Origin: Streptosporangiales bacterium
GTDB lineage: Bacteria; Actinomycetota; Actinomycetes; Streptosporangiales; WHST01
Direction: 5' to 3'
Assembly (NCBI GenBank): GCA_009379955.1
Contig: WHST01000068.1
Location: 1 to 35,120, forward strand
Length of the DNA: 35,120 nucleotides
Shown here: positions 23,846 through 32,593 of the stretch, piece by piece
How positions within the stretch are numbered: the stretch's first letter is position 1
Layout of the letters: every line of letters starts with the position of its first letter
Notes under the pieces: generated by a model
What the model was told of the DNA's origin: nothing
The model's input: the letters and a program-made list of their open reading frames with translations, nothing else
Database searches by the model: none
Translations under genes and position numbers: made by a program

Positions 23846-24820
23846 ATGAGCGAAGCACTCGAGCACCTCCCCGACCTCACCCGGCGGATGGCCGACACCG
23901 CGGGACGGCTGCTCGCCGCGCTCACGCCGGACCAGCGGCGGGCCGCGACCGCCGACTTCGACATCCCCGAGCACCGGGAGTGGCGGTACCTGCCCGGCGA
24001 GCGTCCCGGGCTGCCGTTGCGCGACCTGGACGACGAGCAACAGCGGATCGCCCTGGAGCTGCTCGACACCGGCGTCAGCGCCGACCGCGCGCCGACCGCC
24101 CGCGCGATCATCGAGCTCGACCGGATCCGACGCCAGCTCGCCGGCAGGGAGGTGCCGCCCGGGCAGCACAACTTCTGGGTGCGGGTCCTCGGCGACATCT
24201 CCACCGACCGGCCGTGGGCGTGGCGGATGAACGGTCACCACCTGGCCGTCCACGTGACGGTCGTCGGCGACACCCTCACCGTGACGCCCAACTTCTTCGG
24301 CGCCGAGCCGGCGACCGTGCTGGAAGGGCCGCACGAGGGCATGCGGATCATGCCCGACGAGGAGGAGTTCGGCCGCGCGCTCCTGGCGAACCTCGACCCG
24401 TCGCAGCGCGAGGTCGCCGTCACCTCCGACGTCGCCCCCGACGACATCCTCACCCGCACCGACCCCCTGGTCGACCCGTCCGCCGTGCCGAGCGGGCTGG
24501 CGTACGGCGACATGACGGGCGACCAGCGTCAGCTCCTCGAACGGCTGCTGCGCTGCTACCTCGGCAGGGCGCCCGGCACGCACGCCGCACTGTGCTGGCA
24601 GGACGCGGTCGAGGCGGGTCTGGAGGCCGTCAGGTTCGCCTGGGCGGGGTCGGACGTGCGCGGCGAGGGCCACTACTACGCCCTTACCGGCCCCACGTTC
24701 CTCGTCGAGTACGACAACACCCAGGACGACGCGAACCACATCCACTCGGTGTGGCGCGACCTGCGCCGCGACTGGGGCCAGGACATCCTGGCCGCCCACT
24801 ACGCCGCCGACCACCGCTGA
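23846..24820 (+). CDS. DUF3500 protein
   Basis: A 324-residue protein recognised as DUF3500 by the order of its motifs: LTPDQRRAATADFD, RPGLPLRDLDDEQQRIALELL, DRPWAWRMNGHHLAVHVTVV, TPNFFGAEPATVLEGPHEGMRIM and the C-terminal GPTFLVEYDNTQDDANHIHSVWRDLRRDWGQDILAAHY. The family has no established function, but the His/Asn/Asp-rich end looks like a metal or substrate site. Many members are secreted; this one has no signal peptide from the chosen start. ATG 23846 is preferred over an in-frame ATG at 23774 because AAGGGG lies 5 nt upstream. Ends 17 nt from the convergent BtuF-like gene. Confidence 0.88.
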   Translation: MSEALEHLPDLTRRMADTAGRLLAALTPDQRRAATADFDIPEHREWRYLPGERPGLPLRDLDDEQQRIALELLDTGVSADRAPTARAIIELDRIRRQLAGREVPPGQHNFWVRVLGDISTDRPWAWRMNGHHLAVHVTVVGDTLTVTPNFFGAEPATVLEGPHEGMRIMPDEEEFGRALLANLDPSQREVAVTSDVAPDDILTRTDPLVDPSAVPSGLAYGDMTGDQRQLLERLLRCYLGRAPGTHAALCWQDAVEAGLEAVRFAWAGSDVRGEGHYYALTGPTFLVEYDNTQDDANHIHSVWRDLRRDWGQDILAAHYAADHR

Positions 24821-24837
24821 CGGGCCGCCGACACCGG

Positions 24838-25758
24838 TCACGACTCGACGCGACTCGCCTCGACCGGGTGAACGGCGCCTCCCACGGTGACGCCGTGGAG
24901 CACCACCGCCAGCACCTCGGCGCCGCGCACCACGCGGGGACCCGGCCGGTTGAAGTACGCGGGCCCGTCGAGCACCCAGACCGCACCGTTGCGCACCGCC
25001 GGGAGATCAGCCCAGCCAGGCAGCGAGGTCAGCACGTCGAGCTCCGCGCGGGTACGTCCCGGCGACAGGCCGCACGGCATCAGCAGGACCACGTCGGGCG
25101 CGGCGGCGACGAGGGCCGACCACTCGAGCGGCCGGGTGTGCTCACCCGGCTCGGCCAGCAACGGCTCGCCACCGGCGTGGAGGACCTGTTCCGGCACCCA
25201 GTGACCGGCCGGCCACAGCGGATCGAGCCACTCGATCGCCGCGACGCGCGGGCGCGGGCGTCCCGCCACCGCCGCGTCGACGGCCGCCAGGCGCTCCCGC
25301 AGCGCGAACAGCGCCCGTTCCGCCCGGTCACGGACCCCCAGCGGGGCACCGAGCTCGACGAGGCAGTCGAGGACGTCGCCGAGCGTGCGCGGTTCGAGGC
25401 TCAGCACACGTGGACCGCTCTCCTCGCCCGTCGACCTGACGACCGACGTCACCTGGTCGTACGACAACGCGCAGACGTCGCACAGGTCCTGGGTGACGAT
25501 CACGTCCGGCGCGAGCCGACCGAGCAGCTCGGCATCGAGCGCGTAGAGGGACGACCCGCGATGCGGCGCCGACGAGACAGCGTCGGAGATCTCCCGGCTG
25601 CTCATCGCCGCCGGCTCCAGCGCGCTCCTGGTGACCACGGGCACCGCGGCCACGGCATCCGGCCAGTCGCACTCGTGCGTCCGCCCCACCAGCGACCGGA
25701 CGAGTCCGAGCTCGGCGAGCATGTCGGTCGCGGCCGGCAGCAGCGAGACGACGCGCAT
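24838..25758 (-). CDS. Cobalamin-binding (BtuF-like) protein without signal peptide
   Basis: A 306-residue member of the class III periplasmic-binding-protein fold ([34 protein letters not shown] ... [26 protein letters not shown] ... [25 protein letters not shown]). BtuF proteins bind vitamin B12 for an ABC importer, but this branch lacks a signal sequence or lipobox and has no importer genes next to it, so it is probably cytosolic with unknown ligand. ATG 25758 starts one base after the DDAH stop, so the two are co-translated. Confidence 0.85.
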   Translation of the reverse strand: MRVVSLLPAATDMLAELGLVRSLVGRTHECDWPDAVAAVPVVTRSALEPAAMSSREISDAVSSAPHRGSSLYALDAELLGRLAPDVIVTQDLCDVCALSYDQVTSVVRSTGEESGPRVLSLEPRTLGDVLDCLVELGAPLGVRDRAERALFALRERLAAVDAAVAGRPRPRVAAIEWLDPLWPAGHWVPEQVLHAGGEPLLAEPGEHTRPLEWSALVAAAPDVVLLMPCGLSPGRTRAELDVLTSLPGWADLPAVRNGAVWVLDGPAYFNRPGPRVVRGAEVLAVVLHGVTVGGAVHPVEASRVES

Positions 25759-25759
25759 C

Positions 25760-26536
25760 TCAGCGGCCCGGCAGGAGGACGGACAGGCAGGTGACGCAGC
25801 CCTCGAGCTTCTCGAACTCGCCGATGTCGACCGCCACGACGTCGAAGCCGAGGTCGGCGTAGTGCTCGGCCGTCCGCGGCGCCGAGGCCGCCATCAGCAG
25901 GCGGCTCCCGCCGAGTGGGACGACGTGACAGCCGGACTCCTCCTCGACGTCGCGCCAGGACGGGAACAGCCGGGCGTCGACGAGGTCGCGGAGCCCGACG
26001 CACGTGCCGTCCGGCAGCGCCGTCACCGCCGATTTCAGGTGCAGGACGGCACCCAACGGCACCGGCACGACCCGCCGGCCGAGCGGGGCGACGATCACCC
26101 GCAGCTGTCTGATGCCGTCCCCGTCGGTACGGCCGCCGCGGCCGACGTAGACCGTGTCGCCGACCTGCAGCACGTCGCCGCCGTCGAGCGTGCCCGGCTC
26201 CTCGATCGCCCGCAGGGTGAGGCCGGCCCTCACGGCCGCCTCCCGTGCGCCGGCGAGCTCGTCCCGGCGCACGGCGGCGCCCGGTCTCGTGACCACCGCG
26301 ACGTCGCCGACCACCACAAGGGCGTCCTCGACGAAGACCGAGTCGGGACAGTCGGGAACGGGCGTCACCTGCTCCACGCGCCAGCCCGCGGCGAACAGCG
26401 CGGCGGCGTACGCCTCGTGCTGCAGCCGCGCCGCGTCGACGTCGACCGGCTGCCGTTCGATGTGCGTGACGATGCCCTCGGCGAGGGTGTCGGGGACGGG
26501 TCGGACCAGCGCGGTGCCGGGCGAGTTCGGCGTCAT
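25760..26536 (-). CDS. ddaH: Dimethylarginine dimethylaminohydrolase (DDAH)
   Basis: A 258-residue guanidine-modifying enzyme that hydrolyses N-omega-methylarginines to citrulline and methylamines. Family features: [33 protein letters not shown] at the N-terminus, [15 protein letters not shown] (substrate-binding acids), [12 protein letters not shown], the catalytic His in HLKSA (H166) and the catalytic Cys C250 in [11 protein letters not shown]. Start ATG 26536 is chosen by the conserved N-terminus; CAGGGT lies 6 nt upstream, fitting leaderless initiation. Immediately precedes the BtuF-like gene. It is divergent from the membrane protein gene across a perfect palindrome. Confidence 0.93.
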   Translation of the reverse strand: MTPNSPGTALVRPVPDTLAEGIVTHIERQPVDVDAARLQHEAYAAALFAAGWRVEQVTPVPDCPDSVFVEDALVVVGDVAVVTRPGAAVRRDELAGAREAAVRAGLTLRAIEEPGTLDGGDVLQVGDTVYVGRGGRTDGDGIRQLRVIVAPLGRRVVPVPLGAVLHLKSAVTALPDGTCVGLRDLVDARLFPSWRDVEEESGCHVVPLGGSRLLMAASAPRTAEHYADLGFDVVAVDIGEFEKLEGCVTCLSVLLPGR

Positions 26537-26570
26537 GGACTCACCCTGCCATCCGGCGCGTGTGGTCGCC

Positions 26571-26594
26571 GGAACGTGAGCGCGCTCACGTTCC
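26571..26594. promoter_or_regulatory. 24-bp perfect palindrome between DDAH and membrane-protein genes
   Basis: The half-site GGAACGTGAGCG is followed directly by its exact complement. Inside it is GTGA-N6-TCAC, the core of Crp/GlxR sites. It ends 17 nt before the TAACGT box at 26612 and 35 nt from the DDAH start, a good place for a regulator of both genes. Confidence 0.65.
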
Positions 26595-26611
26595 CGCGGG
26601 CCGTCAGCCGC

Positions 26612-26617
26612 TAACGT
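26612..26617 (+). promoter_or_regulatory. Leaderless -10 box of the membrane protein gene
   Basis: TAACGT with 7 nt to ATG 26625; supports this ATG over the in-frame CTG/ATG further upstream. Confidence 0.6.
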
Positions 26618-26624
26618 GCTGCCG

Positions 26625-28712
26625 ATGCACCGCCGTCCTTTCCGCCCGTGGGCGATGCTCCTGTTGCTGCTGAGCCTCGTCGTCCCCTCGGCGGCCGGGC
26701 TGGGAGGCGCACGCGCGATGGCGGCGGAGACCCCGCGTGACAAGCCGGTCACGGTGCTGGTCGGCGTCGGCGGGCTGCGGTGGTCCGACATCGACCGGGC
26801 GCGTACCCCGACCCTGTGGCGGATGACCTCCGCCGCCGCCGCCGGCTCGCTCTCGGTACGGACGGGCGCTCCGCGCACCTGCCCGCTCGACGCCTGGCTC
26901 ACCGTGTCGGCGGGCCGCCGAGCGGTCGGCCTCGACCCCGGTGGGGACTGCACGTCCGTTCCCGCCGTGCGCGCGGACGGCAGCGTCGAGGACTGGCGGA
27001 CGCTCGTCCGGCTGCAGGAGGAGGAGACGGGTGTCGACGACCGGCCGGGCCTGCTGGGCGACCGGCTCCGCGAGACCGGCACCTGCGCGACCGCGGTCGG
27101 CCCGGGCGCGGCGCTCGGCCTCGCCGACCCGTCCGGCCGGGTGGCGCGCTACTCGGCGACCGTCCACGACGCCGGTCTCGCCGACTGCCCGGTCGGCGTC
27201 GTCGACGCGGGCGACCTGCTGGACCCGCGCGAGCCGTCGTCGACCGGGCTGCCCCGGTTCGACCGGCTGGTCGGGGAGATCAGCGGCCAGGTGCCGCCGG
27301 GTTCGCGGATCATCGTCGCCGGCATCGCCGACTACCTCACGAACCCGCCGGGCCTGCAGGTCGTCCTGCGCCTCGAGGTCGGTGCGCGGACACCGTCATG
27401 GCTGACGTCGGGCTCGACGCAGCGGACCGGCATCGTGCAGCTGACCGACCTGACGGCGACCCTGCTCGAGGTCGCCGGCGGCGATCCCGAGGGCACCGAC
27501 GGCCGGCCGATCAGGCTCGACGCATCGCGCCGGTCCGGCACCGCGGGCACGATCGACAACCGCGAGGACCTCGCCAGGCTCGGCAGCGTGGTGCCGGCCA
27601 TCGTGCCGTGGTTCGGCGGCCTGCTCGTCGGCGGCCAGCTGCTGGCGTACGGCGCGGGCGCGCTCGCCAGGCGCCGCGCGCGGCTCGCCGGGCGACGCTC
27701 ACGCTGGCGCACCGCGATCTACGCCGTCGGGCTGGGCGCCGCGTGCGCGCCGGTGGCGACGTACCTGTCGTCGCTCACCGACTGGTGGACGTCGAGCGTG
27801 CCGGCGCTCGCCCTGGCGGCGTGGGGCGTCGGCCTCACCGGGGTCGTCGCCGTCGCCGCGCACACCGTCGGCCGCGGCCGCCCGTGGGGCGTCGTCGCGG
27901 CCGTCGCCGGCATCACGATGGCCGTCCTCACGGTCGACGGGGTCCTCGGCACGCCGCTGCAGTACGGCAGCCTGCTGGTCGCAGGACCCGCGGTGAGCGG
28001 CCGGTTCTACGGGTTCAACAACGCGACCTTCGCGGTGTACGCCACCAGCACCTTCCTCCTCGCCGGTGCAGCGGCCGCCGCCCTGCTGGCCCGCGGGCGA
28101 CGCACCCTCGCTGTCGCGGCCGTCCTCGGACTCGGCGCCGTCGCGGTCATCATCGACGGCTGGCCGGCCTTCGGCGCCGACTTCGGCGGCGTGCTGGCGC
28201 TGGTGCCGGGCATCGCCGTGCTCGCGTTCGCCGTCGGCGGCCGCAAGGTGACCGCGACCCGGGTGCTCGCGGCCGCCGCCATCGCGGTCGGCGTCGTCGC
28301 CGCGATCGCCGTCGGCGACTGGCTGCGGCCGCCCACCACGCGCACCCATCTCGGCGAGTTCGTCGCGCGTCTCGTCGAGGGCGACGCCGGCGGGATCGTC
28401 GTCCGCAAGGCGCAGTCGTCGCTGTCGACCCTGCTCTTCCCCGTCGCCGGTCCGTTCACGGTCGTCGCGTTCACCCTCGCGGCCGTCGCCGTGTGGCGTC
28501 CCGACCGGCTCCGGCTCACCGGCCTCGTCCGCGCGTACGACCGGATGCCCCTGCTCAAGCCGACCCTGGCGAGCATCGTCGTGACCGCGGTGATCGGCTG
28601 CTTCGTGAACGACACCGGCATCGTGATCCCCGGCATGGCCCTGCTGCTCGCGGTGCCGCTCGTCGTCGCGGTCTGCGTCCGCCTCCGGCGCTCCGCGAAG
28701 GCGCCGGGCTAG
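26625..28712 (+). CDS. Large membrane protein with alkaline-phosphatase-like N-terminal domain
   Basis: A 695-residue protein. It begins with a signal peptide (LLLLLSLVVPSAAGLGGARAMAAE) and a ~300-residue extracytoplasmic region (PVTVLVGVGGLRWSDIDRARTPTLWRM ... SGSTQRTGIVQLTDLTATLLEVAGG) that resembles the alkaline-phosphatase superfamily, although the usual metal-binding Asp/Thr set is not obvious. From ~325 there are about ten membrane helices with a conserved-looking GRFYGFNNATFAVYATS segment and FGADFGGVLALVPG. I recognise it as a family of actinobacterial envelope proteins of unknown role. It ends overlapping the convergent gene by 4 bases (CTAG). Confidence 0.75.
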   Translation: MHRRPFRPWAMLLLLLSLVVPSAAGLGGARAMAAETPRDKPVTVLVGVGGLRWSDIDRARTPTLWRMTSAAAAGSLSVRTGAPRTCPLDAWLTVSAGRRAVGLDPGGDCTSVPAVRADGSVEDWRTLVRLQEEETGVDDRPGLLGDRLRETGTCATAVGPGAALGLADPSGRVARYSATVHDAGLADCPVGVVDAGDLLDPREPSSTGLPRFDRLVGEISGQVPPGSRIIVAGIADYLTNPPGLQVVLRLEVGARTPSWLTSGSTQRTGIVQLTDLTATLLEVAGGDPEGTDGRPIRLDASRRSGTAGTIDNREDLARLGSVVPAIVPWFGGLLVGGQLLAYGAGALARRRARLAGRRSRWRTAIYAVGLGAACAPVATYLSSLTDWWTSSVPALALAAWGVGLTGVVAVAAHTVGRGRPWGVVAAVAGITMAVLTVDGVLGTPLQYGSLLVAGPAVSGRFYGFNNATFAVYATSTFLLAGAAAAALLARGRRTLAVAAVLGLGAVAVIIDGWPAFGADFGGVLALVPGIAVLAFAVGGRKVTATRVLAAAAIAVGVVAAIAVGDWLRPPTTRTHLGEFVARLVEGDAGGIVVRKAQSSLSTLLFPVAGPFTVVAFTLAAVAVWRPDRLRLTGLVRAYDRMPLLKPTLASIVVTAVIGCFVNDTGIVIPGMALLLAVPLVVAVCVRLRRSAKAPG

Positions 28713-29941
28713 TGGATCGCGGCATCCAGCTCACGGGCCAACCGAAAGGCGAGCTTCCAGTCCCTCAGTAGGTCCAGTTCTTCCGGGGTGAGGGGGTCGG
28801 GGGAGGATTCGGGGAACACCGGAGGGTTCGCATCGATCCAGCCGTTGAGCCACGACCACAGCTCCTCGGCATCCGCCACGTAGTCGTGACCGTCGTCTTC
28901 GAGCTGGCCGAGGGACTGCAGCTTTGCGAGTTGGGCGACGGTCAGGGATCCGTACCCACCATAGAACTCCTCGACCTTGCCCTGAAGGTCCGAGTGATGG
29001 GCTACCGGGTTGAGGGAGAGGAGGTCAGGGATGTCGGGATCGGAGATCGAAGGACCGTGGTGGCCGCCCTTGAACCAGCCGTCGATCATCTCGTACTTGC
29101 CGTGGACAGAAATGGCCTTCTGGAAAAACGGGTAGACGGTGCCGAGACCCGCCTTTATCAGGCCCCATCCTGTCTCGTAGGCGAGCTCCTCCGCGCTTTC
29201 CGGAATGAAGGCGCCCTTGATCGCGCCCCACCAGCTCCAGCCTTGGGGCTGGACCTCGAGCAAGTCCTCGGAACTGATCCCGTTCCACAGCTGGTAGGTG
29301 AATTCCGCCAAGGACAGGTTTTGCTTTGCGATGTCGTGCAACGCCTCGTTGTACTCGATCGCGTCGGAACTGGCGGTGGCCGAGAATACCGGGCGCAGGT
29401 GATAAATGCGATTGAACAGTGTCGCGGCGGCAAGGTCGGCGCTCCGCGCGAACGTGAGAATGGACTCGAGCTTGAGTTGTGCGACCTCGGCTTCCTTGTA
29501 CAAGTAGTTGCTGAGGTCCGAGTACTCCAGGTTGAAGTCGGGTCCCTTTGGACCTTCCACGACTGGGCCGACCCTCCCGTCCGCACCCACCAGGATCCTG
29601 AACGGGGTCCCTTCCGCCATCTTCTCTATCGGCTCGAGGGCGGTCTTGGCTTCGTCTCGCGCCCTGGTAAGTGCAAGGCCGAGAGCTTGTACGGCGGTCT
29701 TGCCGGCGCTCATCTGTGTTTCCGATGTCGCCAGGGCAAGTGAGTTGAGGTGTAAGACCTTGTCCGCCGCGCCCCGGCCGTCACCCGACCAGGCGTGGCC
29801 GGCGTCGATGCGTTCCTTGACCTGCTCGAAGTAGTACCGAGTTGTCGAGATGTGCAGTTCCGCCAGGTCGAAGCCGAAGCCGTAGGTGAACGACGTGCTG
29901 CTGAGACCCAGGTCTCTCAACGTGTAGTAGGTAAGTGCCAC
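28709..29941 (-). CDS. WXG100-like protein with long C-terminal domain; possible type VII secretion substrate
   Basis: A 410-residue protein not matched to a named family. Residues ~1-110 look like the helical hairpin of WXG100/LXG proteins (FTYGFGFDLAELHISTTRYYFEQVKERIDAGHAWSGDGRGAADKVLHLNSLALATSE); AWSGDG stands near the turn. The rest is mostly helical and acidic with two Trp-rich parts (PQGWSWWGAIKGAFIPESAEEL, AEELWSWLNGWID). No catalytic motif or membrane helix is clear. Base composition is much lower in G+C than neighbours (33 of 60 at 29461-29520). It starts at GTG 29941, one base after the partner gene stop. No immunity gene or ESX machinery is in the window. Probably acquired. Confidence 0.65.
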   Translation of the reverse strand: MALTYYTLRDLGLSSTSFTYGFGFDLAELHISTTRYYFEQVKERIDAGHAWSGDGRGAADKVLHLNSLALATSETQMSAGKTAVQALGLALTRARDEAKTALEPIEKMAEGTPFRILVGADGRVGPVVEGPKGPDFNLEYSDLSNYLYKEAEVAQLKLESILTFARSADLAAATLFNRIYHLRPVFSATASSDAIEYNEALHDIAKQNLSLAEFTYQLWNGISSEDLLEVQPQGWSWWGAIKGAFIPESAEELAYETGWGLIKAGLGTVYPFFQKAISVHGKYEMIDGWFKGGHHGPSISDPDIPDLLSLNPVAHHSDLQGKVEEFYGGYGSLTVAQLAKLQSLGQLEDDGHDYVADAEELWSWLNGWIDANPPVFPESSPDPLTPEELDLLRDWKLAFRLARELDAAIH

Positions 29942-29942
29942 G

Positions 29943-30284
29943 TCAGATCCCCCCGATGTTCACGGCGATGGGCGGCATCTCGGGTATGTCGCCGCGGTAG
30001 AGGTCGGCGATGTTCTGGTCGGCGGCGTCGACGACTGCCGCCGTACCGCGGATCTTGTCGCTCAGGCTGTGCATGGCCGTGGTTCCCTCGCGGAACGTCC
30101 CCCGCCAGCCGGTGTAGCAGTTCGTCAAGGGCCCGGCCGACAGCAGCTCGCCGAGTCCCAGGCTGCTGAGTGAGCTCGCGTCGTCGAACGCCGACTCCGC
30201 CCGGCCGATGACGGGTGCGACATCGGTCTCGCAGTCGTTGCCAATGGCTCTCAACAGTGCCGGTCGTACTTCGATCTCTGCCAT
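29943..30284 (-). CDS. Small WXG100/ESX-like protein
   Basis: A 113-residue, helix-rich protein (MAEIEVRPALLRAIGNDCETDVAPVIGRAESAFDDASSLSSLGLGELLSAGPLTNCYTGWRGTFREGTTAMHSLSDKIRGTAAVVDAADQNIADLYRGDIPEMPP). It has the size, two-helix pattern and central GW (in YTGWRG) of EspC/WXG100 partners, and no signal peptide. ATG 30284 has a purine-rich GGGGGAA about 3 nt upstream. Likely binds the long protein encoded 1 nt downstream so that the pair can be exported by a type VII system elsewhere in the genome. Confidence 0.65.
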   Translation of the reverse strand: MAEIEVRPALLRAIGNDCETDVAPVIGRAESAFDDASSLSSLGLGELLSAGPLTNCYTGWRGTFREGTTAMHSLSDKIRGTAAVVDAADQNIADLYRGDIPEMPPIAVNIGGI

Positions 30285-30596
30285 GGGTTCCCCCAGCGTC
30301 GGATTCGGGCGTCAAACCTCCGATGCCGGACTCGACCAATTCGTTCGAGCCCCGAAATCTCATGGGGTGCGGCGGGTCGCTCACCTCGTGCCGGGACGAG
30401 GTGAAGTCCATGTCGGTGAGGTGAAGCTCCGCCGACGACCCTCGCAGCGCACCCGTGAACGGCACCCTCACCATGCCTGGCACGGTGAGGGTGCCGTTCA
30501 CGGGTGGCGCCCGCGAGGCGACCGACACCACGGCCGGGGTCCACCCTTGTCACCCGCCCAGGGGTCGCCGCACCAGCGGCGATGGACGACGACAAC
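30285..30596. other. Intergenic stretch with hairpins
   Basis: 312 bases without a gene. It holds an inverted repeat, TCACCTCGT (30381-30389) with its complement (30396-30404), which may be an operator for the WXG100-like pair, and the large hairpin at 30452-30504. I see no other gene or RNA in it. Confidence 0.5.
30452..30504. repeat. Hairpin repeat, copy 2
   Basis: Arms 30452-30477 and 30479-30504 pair at 25 of 26 positions around a single base. Arm elements GTGAA...CACCCTCACC are shared with the hairpin at 3194-3241. It lies 93 nt past the stop of the radical SAM gene on the minus strand. No U-tract follows, so it may be a mobile palindrome, an mRNA stabiliser or a terminator. Confidence 0.75.
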
Positions 30597-32585
30597 TCAG
30601 CCGAGGGTGAGCTGCTCGGGCTCCTCGGGTCGCTCCGGCTCCGGTTCCGGCTCCTCGCCCTGGCGGAAGGCCCAGCGCGGGGCGCGGCCGATGCCGTGCC
30701 GCTCCGCCGCCTCGCGCACCCGCGCGGTGATCGTGCGCTGGTAGGCCTTCGGCGCATACGAGCCGGACCGGTAGATGCCGTCGTACATCGGCACCAGCCG
30801 CGGATGCTCGCGCAGCAGCCACGCGCGGTACCACTCCCGCGCACCCGGCCGCAGGTGGAGGACGAGCGGTGTGACGCTGGACGCGCCCGCCGCCGCGATC
30901 GCGGCGACCGTGCGCTCGAGCTGTTCGGGCGAGTCGCTCAGGCCGGGCAGCACCGGGGCCATCAACACCGAGCAGCCGATCCCGGCGTCGGTGAAGCGGC
31001 GTACGACGTCGAGCCGCCGCACCGGCGACGGGGTGCCCGGCTCGACCGACCGCCAGAGGGCCTCGTCGACCGAGCCGACGGAGACGGCCACCGAGACGCG
31101 CGCTTCTCGGGCCGCCTGGGTGATGAGGTCGACGTCGCGCAGGATCAGGGTGCCCTTGGTGAGGATGGAGAACGGGTTGGCGTGGTCGCGGAGCGCGGAC
31201 AGGATCTCGCGCATCAGCCGGTAGCGGCCCTCGGCCCGCTGGTACGGGTCGGTGTTGGTGCCCATCGCGATCGACTCGCCGCGCCACCGCGGGGCGCTCA
31301 GCTCACGGCGTGCCAGCTCGCCGGCGTTGACCTTGACGAGGATCTTGCTGTCGAAGTCGTTGCCCGCGTCGAGATCGAGGTAGGTGTGGGTCTTGCGGGC
31401 GAAGCAGTTGTGGCTGACCACGCCGTCGGCAACGAAGTCGCCGGTGCCGGTGGTGATGTCGTACATCGGCAGGTCGAGCCCGAGCGGACGCACGGCGACC
31501 ACCCCCAGCCTCGCGTCGGTCGCCGCGACCACGCCCTCGATGCCGCGCCTCGGCCCGCTCGCCGGGTCGACGGCATGCAGGAAGCGCAGGCACTCGCGCA
31601 GCCCGCCGACGAGGTGGAGGCCGTCGGACCTCGCCGTGGGGTCGACGGCGTGCCGGAAGCCGAACCTGGCCAGCGCGGACGTGAGATGGCGGCCGACCTC
31701 GGGGCCTGATATCGCGACGCGCACGACGCCGTCGCGACAGTCGCCCTCGGCGTCGAACATCCCGGCGAGGAACCCCTTGCACCACTGGTCGGACGGTCGG
31801 CTCGGGATCGGCACCGGGGCGTCGACCCCGTCGTCCGGCGCCCGGCCGAACGGGGCGCGGGTGCCGGCCGCGAGGAGGAAGCTGCGGGTCCTGGCGAGCG
31901 GTCCGAGCTCGAACGGCGCGCCCACCGGGGTGCGGACACCGGCGCGCAGCGCGGCAGCGAGGTAGCCGTGCCGGTAGTCGGCGCAGTGCTCGGGCGCCGG
32001 CGGCAGATGACCGAACCCGAACAGCTGGTTGCGCGTGGTCAGGTGCGGCCGCCGTCCGCCGTCGCCGGACACTCCCGTGACGTGCTTCCAGCCGCGTTCG
32101 GTGAGGAACCGGTGGTCCCCACTGGCGACCAGCGTGGTGCCATCCTCGAGCTCCACCTCGTACGCCGGCTTGACCGTGCGCCAGTGGGCGAGCACGTCGG
32201 TGACGACATACCTCCGCCGCCCGTCGTGGCGCTCGGTGCCGTAGACGCGGTCACCGACCCGCACGTCGGCGAGCGGCCTGCTCCGCCCATCGGCCATCAG
32301 GATCGGCGTGTCGCCCGCCAGGCAGTAGACGCACGCGTGACTGCAGCCGCGGTACGGGTTGATCGTCCAGCCGAACGACATGTGCGACTCGGCGGGCACC
32401 CGGTTGATGATCGACTTCGCCGTGATCTCGATCGCCAGCGGCTCGGCCGAGCCCGCCTCGATCGGCGCGGGTCCCGCGACGGCGAGACCGGCCCTGCCGG
32501 TGCCCCTGGCCGGAGCCTCGTCCGGCAGGGCGAGGGGCAACGCGGGCGTGCCCGCGTCGGTGGTGCGCAACGACTCCCAACGCAT
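30597..32585 (-). CDS. Rv2578c-family radical SAM protein interrupted by an intein
   Basis: A 662-residue precursor. The host protein matches the Rv2578c/SplB-like branch (TAKSIINRVPAESHMSFGWTINPYRGCSHACVYC, SIAMGTNTDPYQRAEGRYRLMREIL, SILTKGTLILRDVDL, GCSVLMAPVLPGLSDS). The CX3CX2C iron-sulfur motif is broken: C81 and C85 are upstream and the third Cys is C394, after the intein (C88-N393). Splicing rebuilds CVYCFARKTH. Related proteins are thought to act on damaged nucleic acid, unproven here. I chose ATG 32585 (MRWESL, as in Rv2578c) over ATG 32621, because the latter would run through a LexA-like box at 32594-32609. C-terminus ends in an acidic Glu/Pro-rich tail. Confidence 0.92.
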   Translation of the reverse strand: MRWESLRTTDAGTPALPLALPDEAPARGTGRAGLAVAGPAPIEAGSAEPLAIEITAKSIINRVPAESHMSFGWTINPYRGCSHACVYCLAGDTPILMADGRSRPLADVRVGDRVYGTERHDGRRRYVVTDVLAHWRTVKPAYEVELEDGTTLVASGDHRFLTERGWKHVTGVSGDGGRRPHLTTRNQLFGFGHLPPAPEHCADYRHGYLAAALRAGVRTPVGAPFELGPLARTRSFLLAAGTRAPFGRAPDDGVDAPVPIPSRPSDQWCKGFLAGMFDAEGDCRDGVVRVAISGPEVGRHLTSALARFGFRHAVDPTARSDGLHLVGGLRECLRFLHAVDPASGPRRGIEGVVAATDARLGVVAVRPLGLDLPMYDITTGTGDFVADGVVSHNCFARKTHTYLDLDAGNDFDSKILVKVNAGELARRELSAPRWRGESIAMGTNTDPYQRAEGRYRLMREILSALRDHANPFSILTKGTLILRDVDLITQAAREARVSVAVSVGSVDEALWRSVEPGTPSPVRRLDVVRRFTDAGIGCSVLMAPVLPGLSDSPEQLERTVAAIAAAGASSVTPLVLHLRPGAREWYRAWLLREHPRLVPMYDGIYRSGSYAPKAYQRTITARVREAAERHGIGRAPRWAFRQGEEPEPEPERPEEPEQLTLG
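31407..32324 (-). other. Intein (306 residues) with degenerate LAGLIDADG endonuclease
   Basis: Block A is CLAGDTPILMADG at the first Cys; block B is DGTTLVASGDHRFLTERG (conserved His); the C-terminal blocks are MYDITTGTGDFVADGVVSHN followed by Cys as +1 residue. A LAGLIDADG-like motif is seen in CKGFLAGMFDAEGD; its partner, HGYLAAALRAG, lacks the acidic residue, so the homing endonuclease is probably inactive. The splice residues (Cys1, HN, Cys+1) are intact. Confidence 0.92.
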
Positions 32586-32593
32586 GTCCCAAT

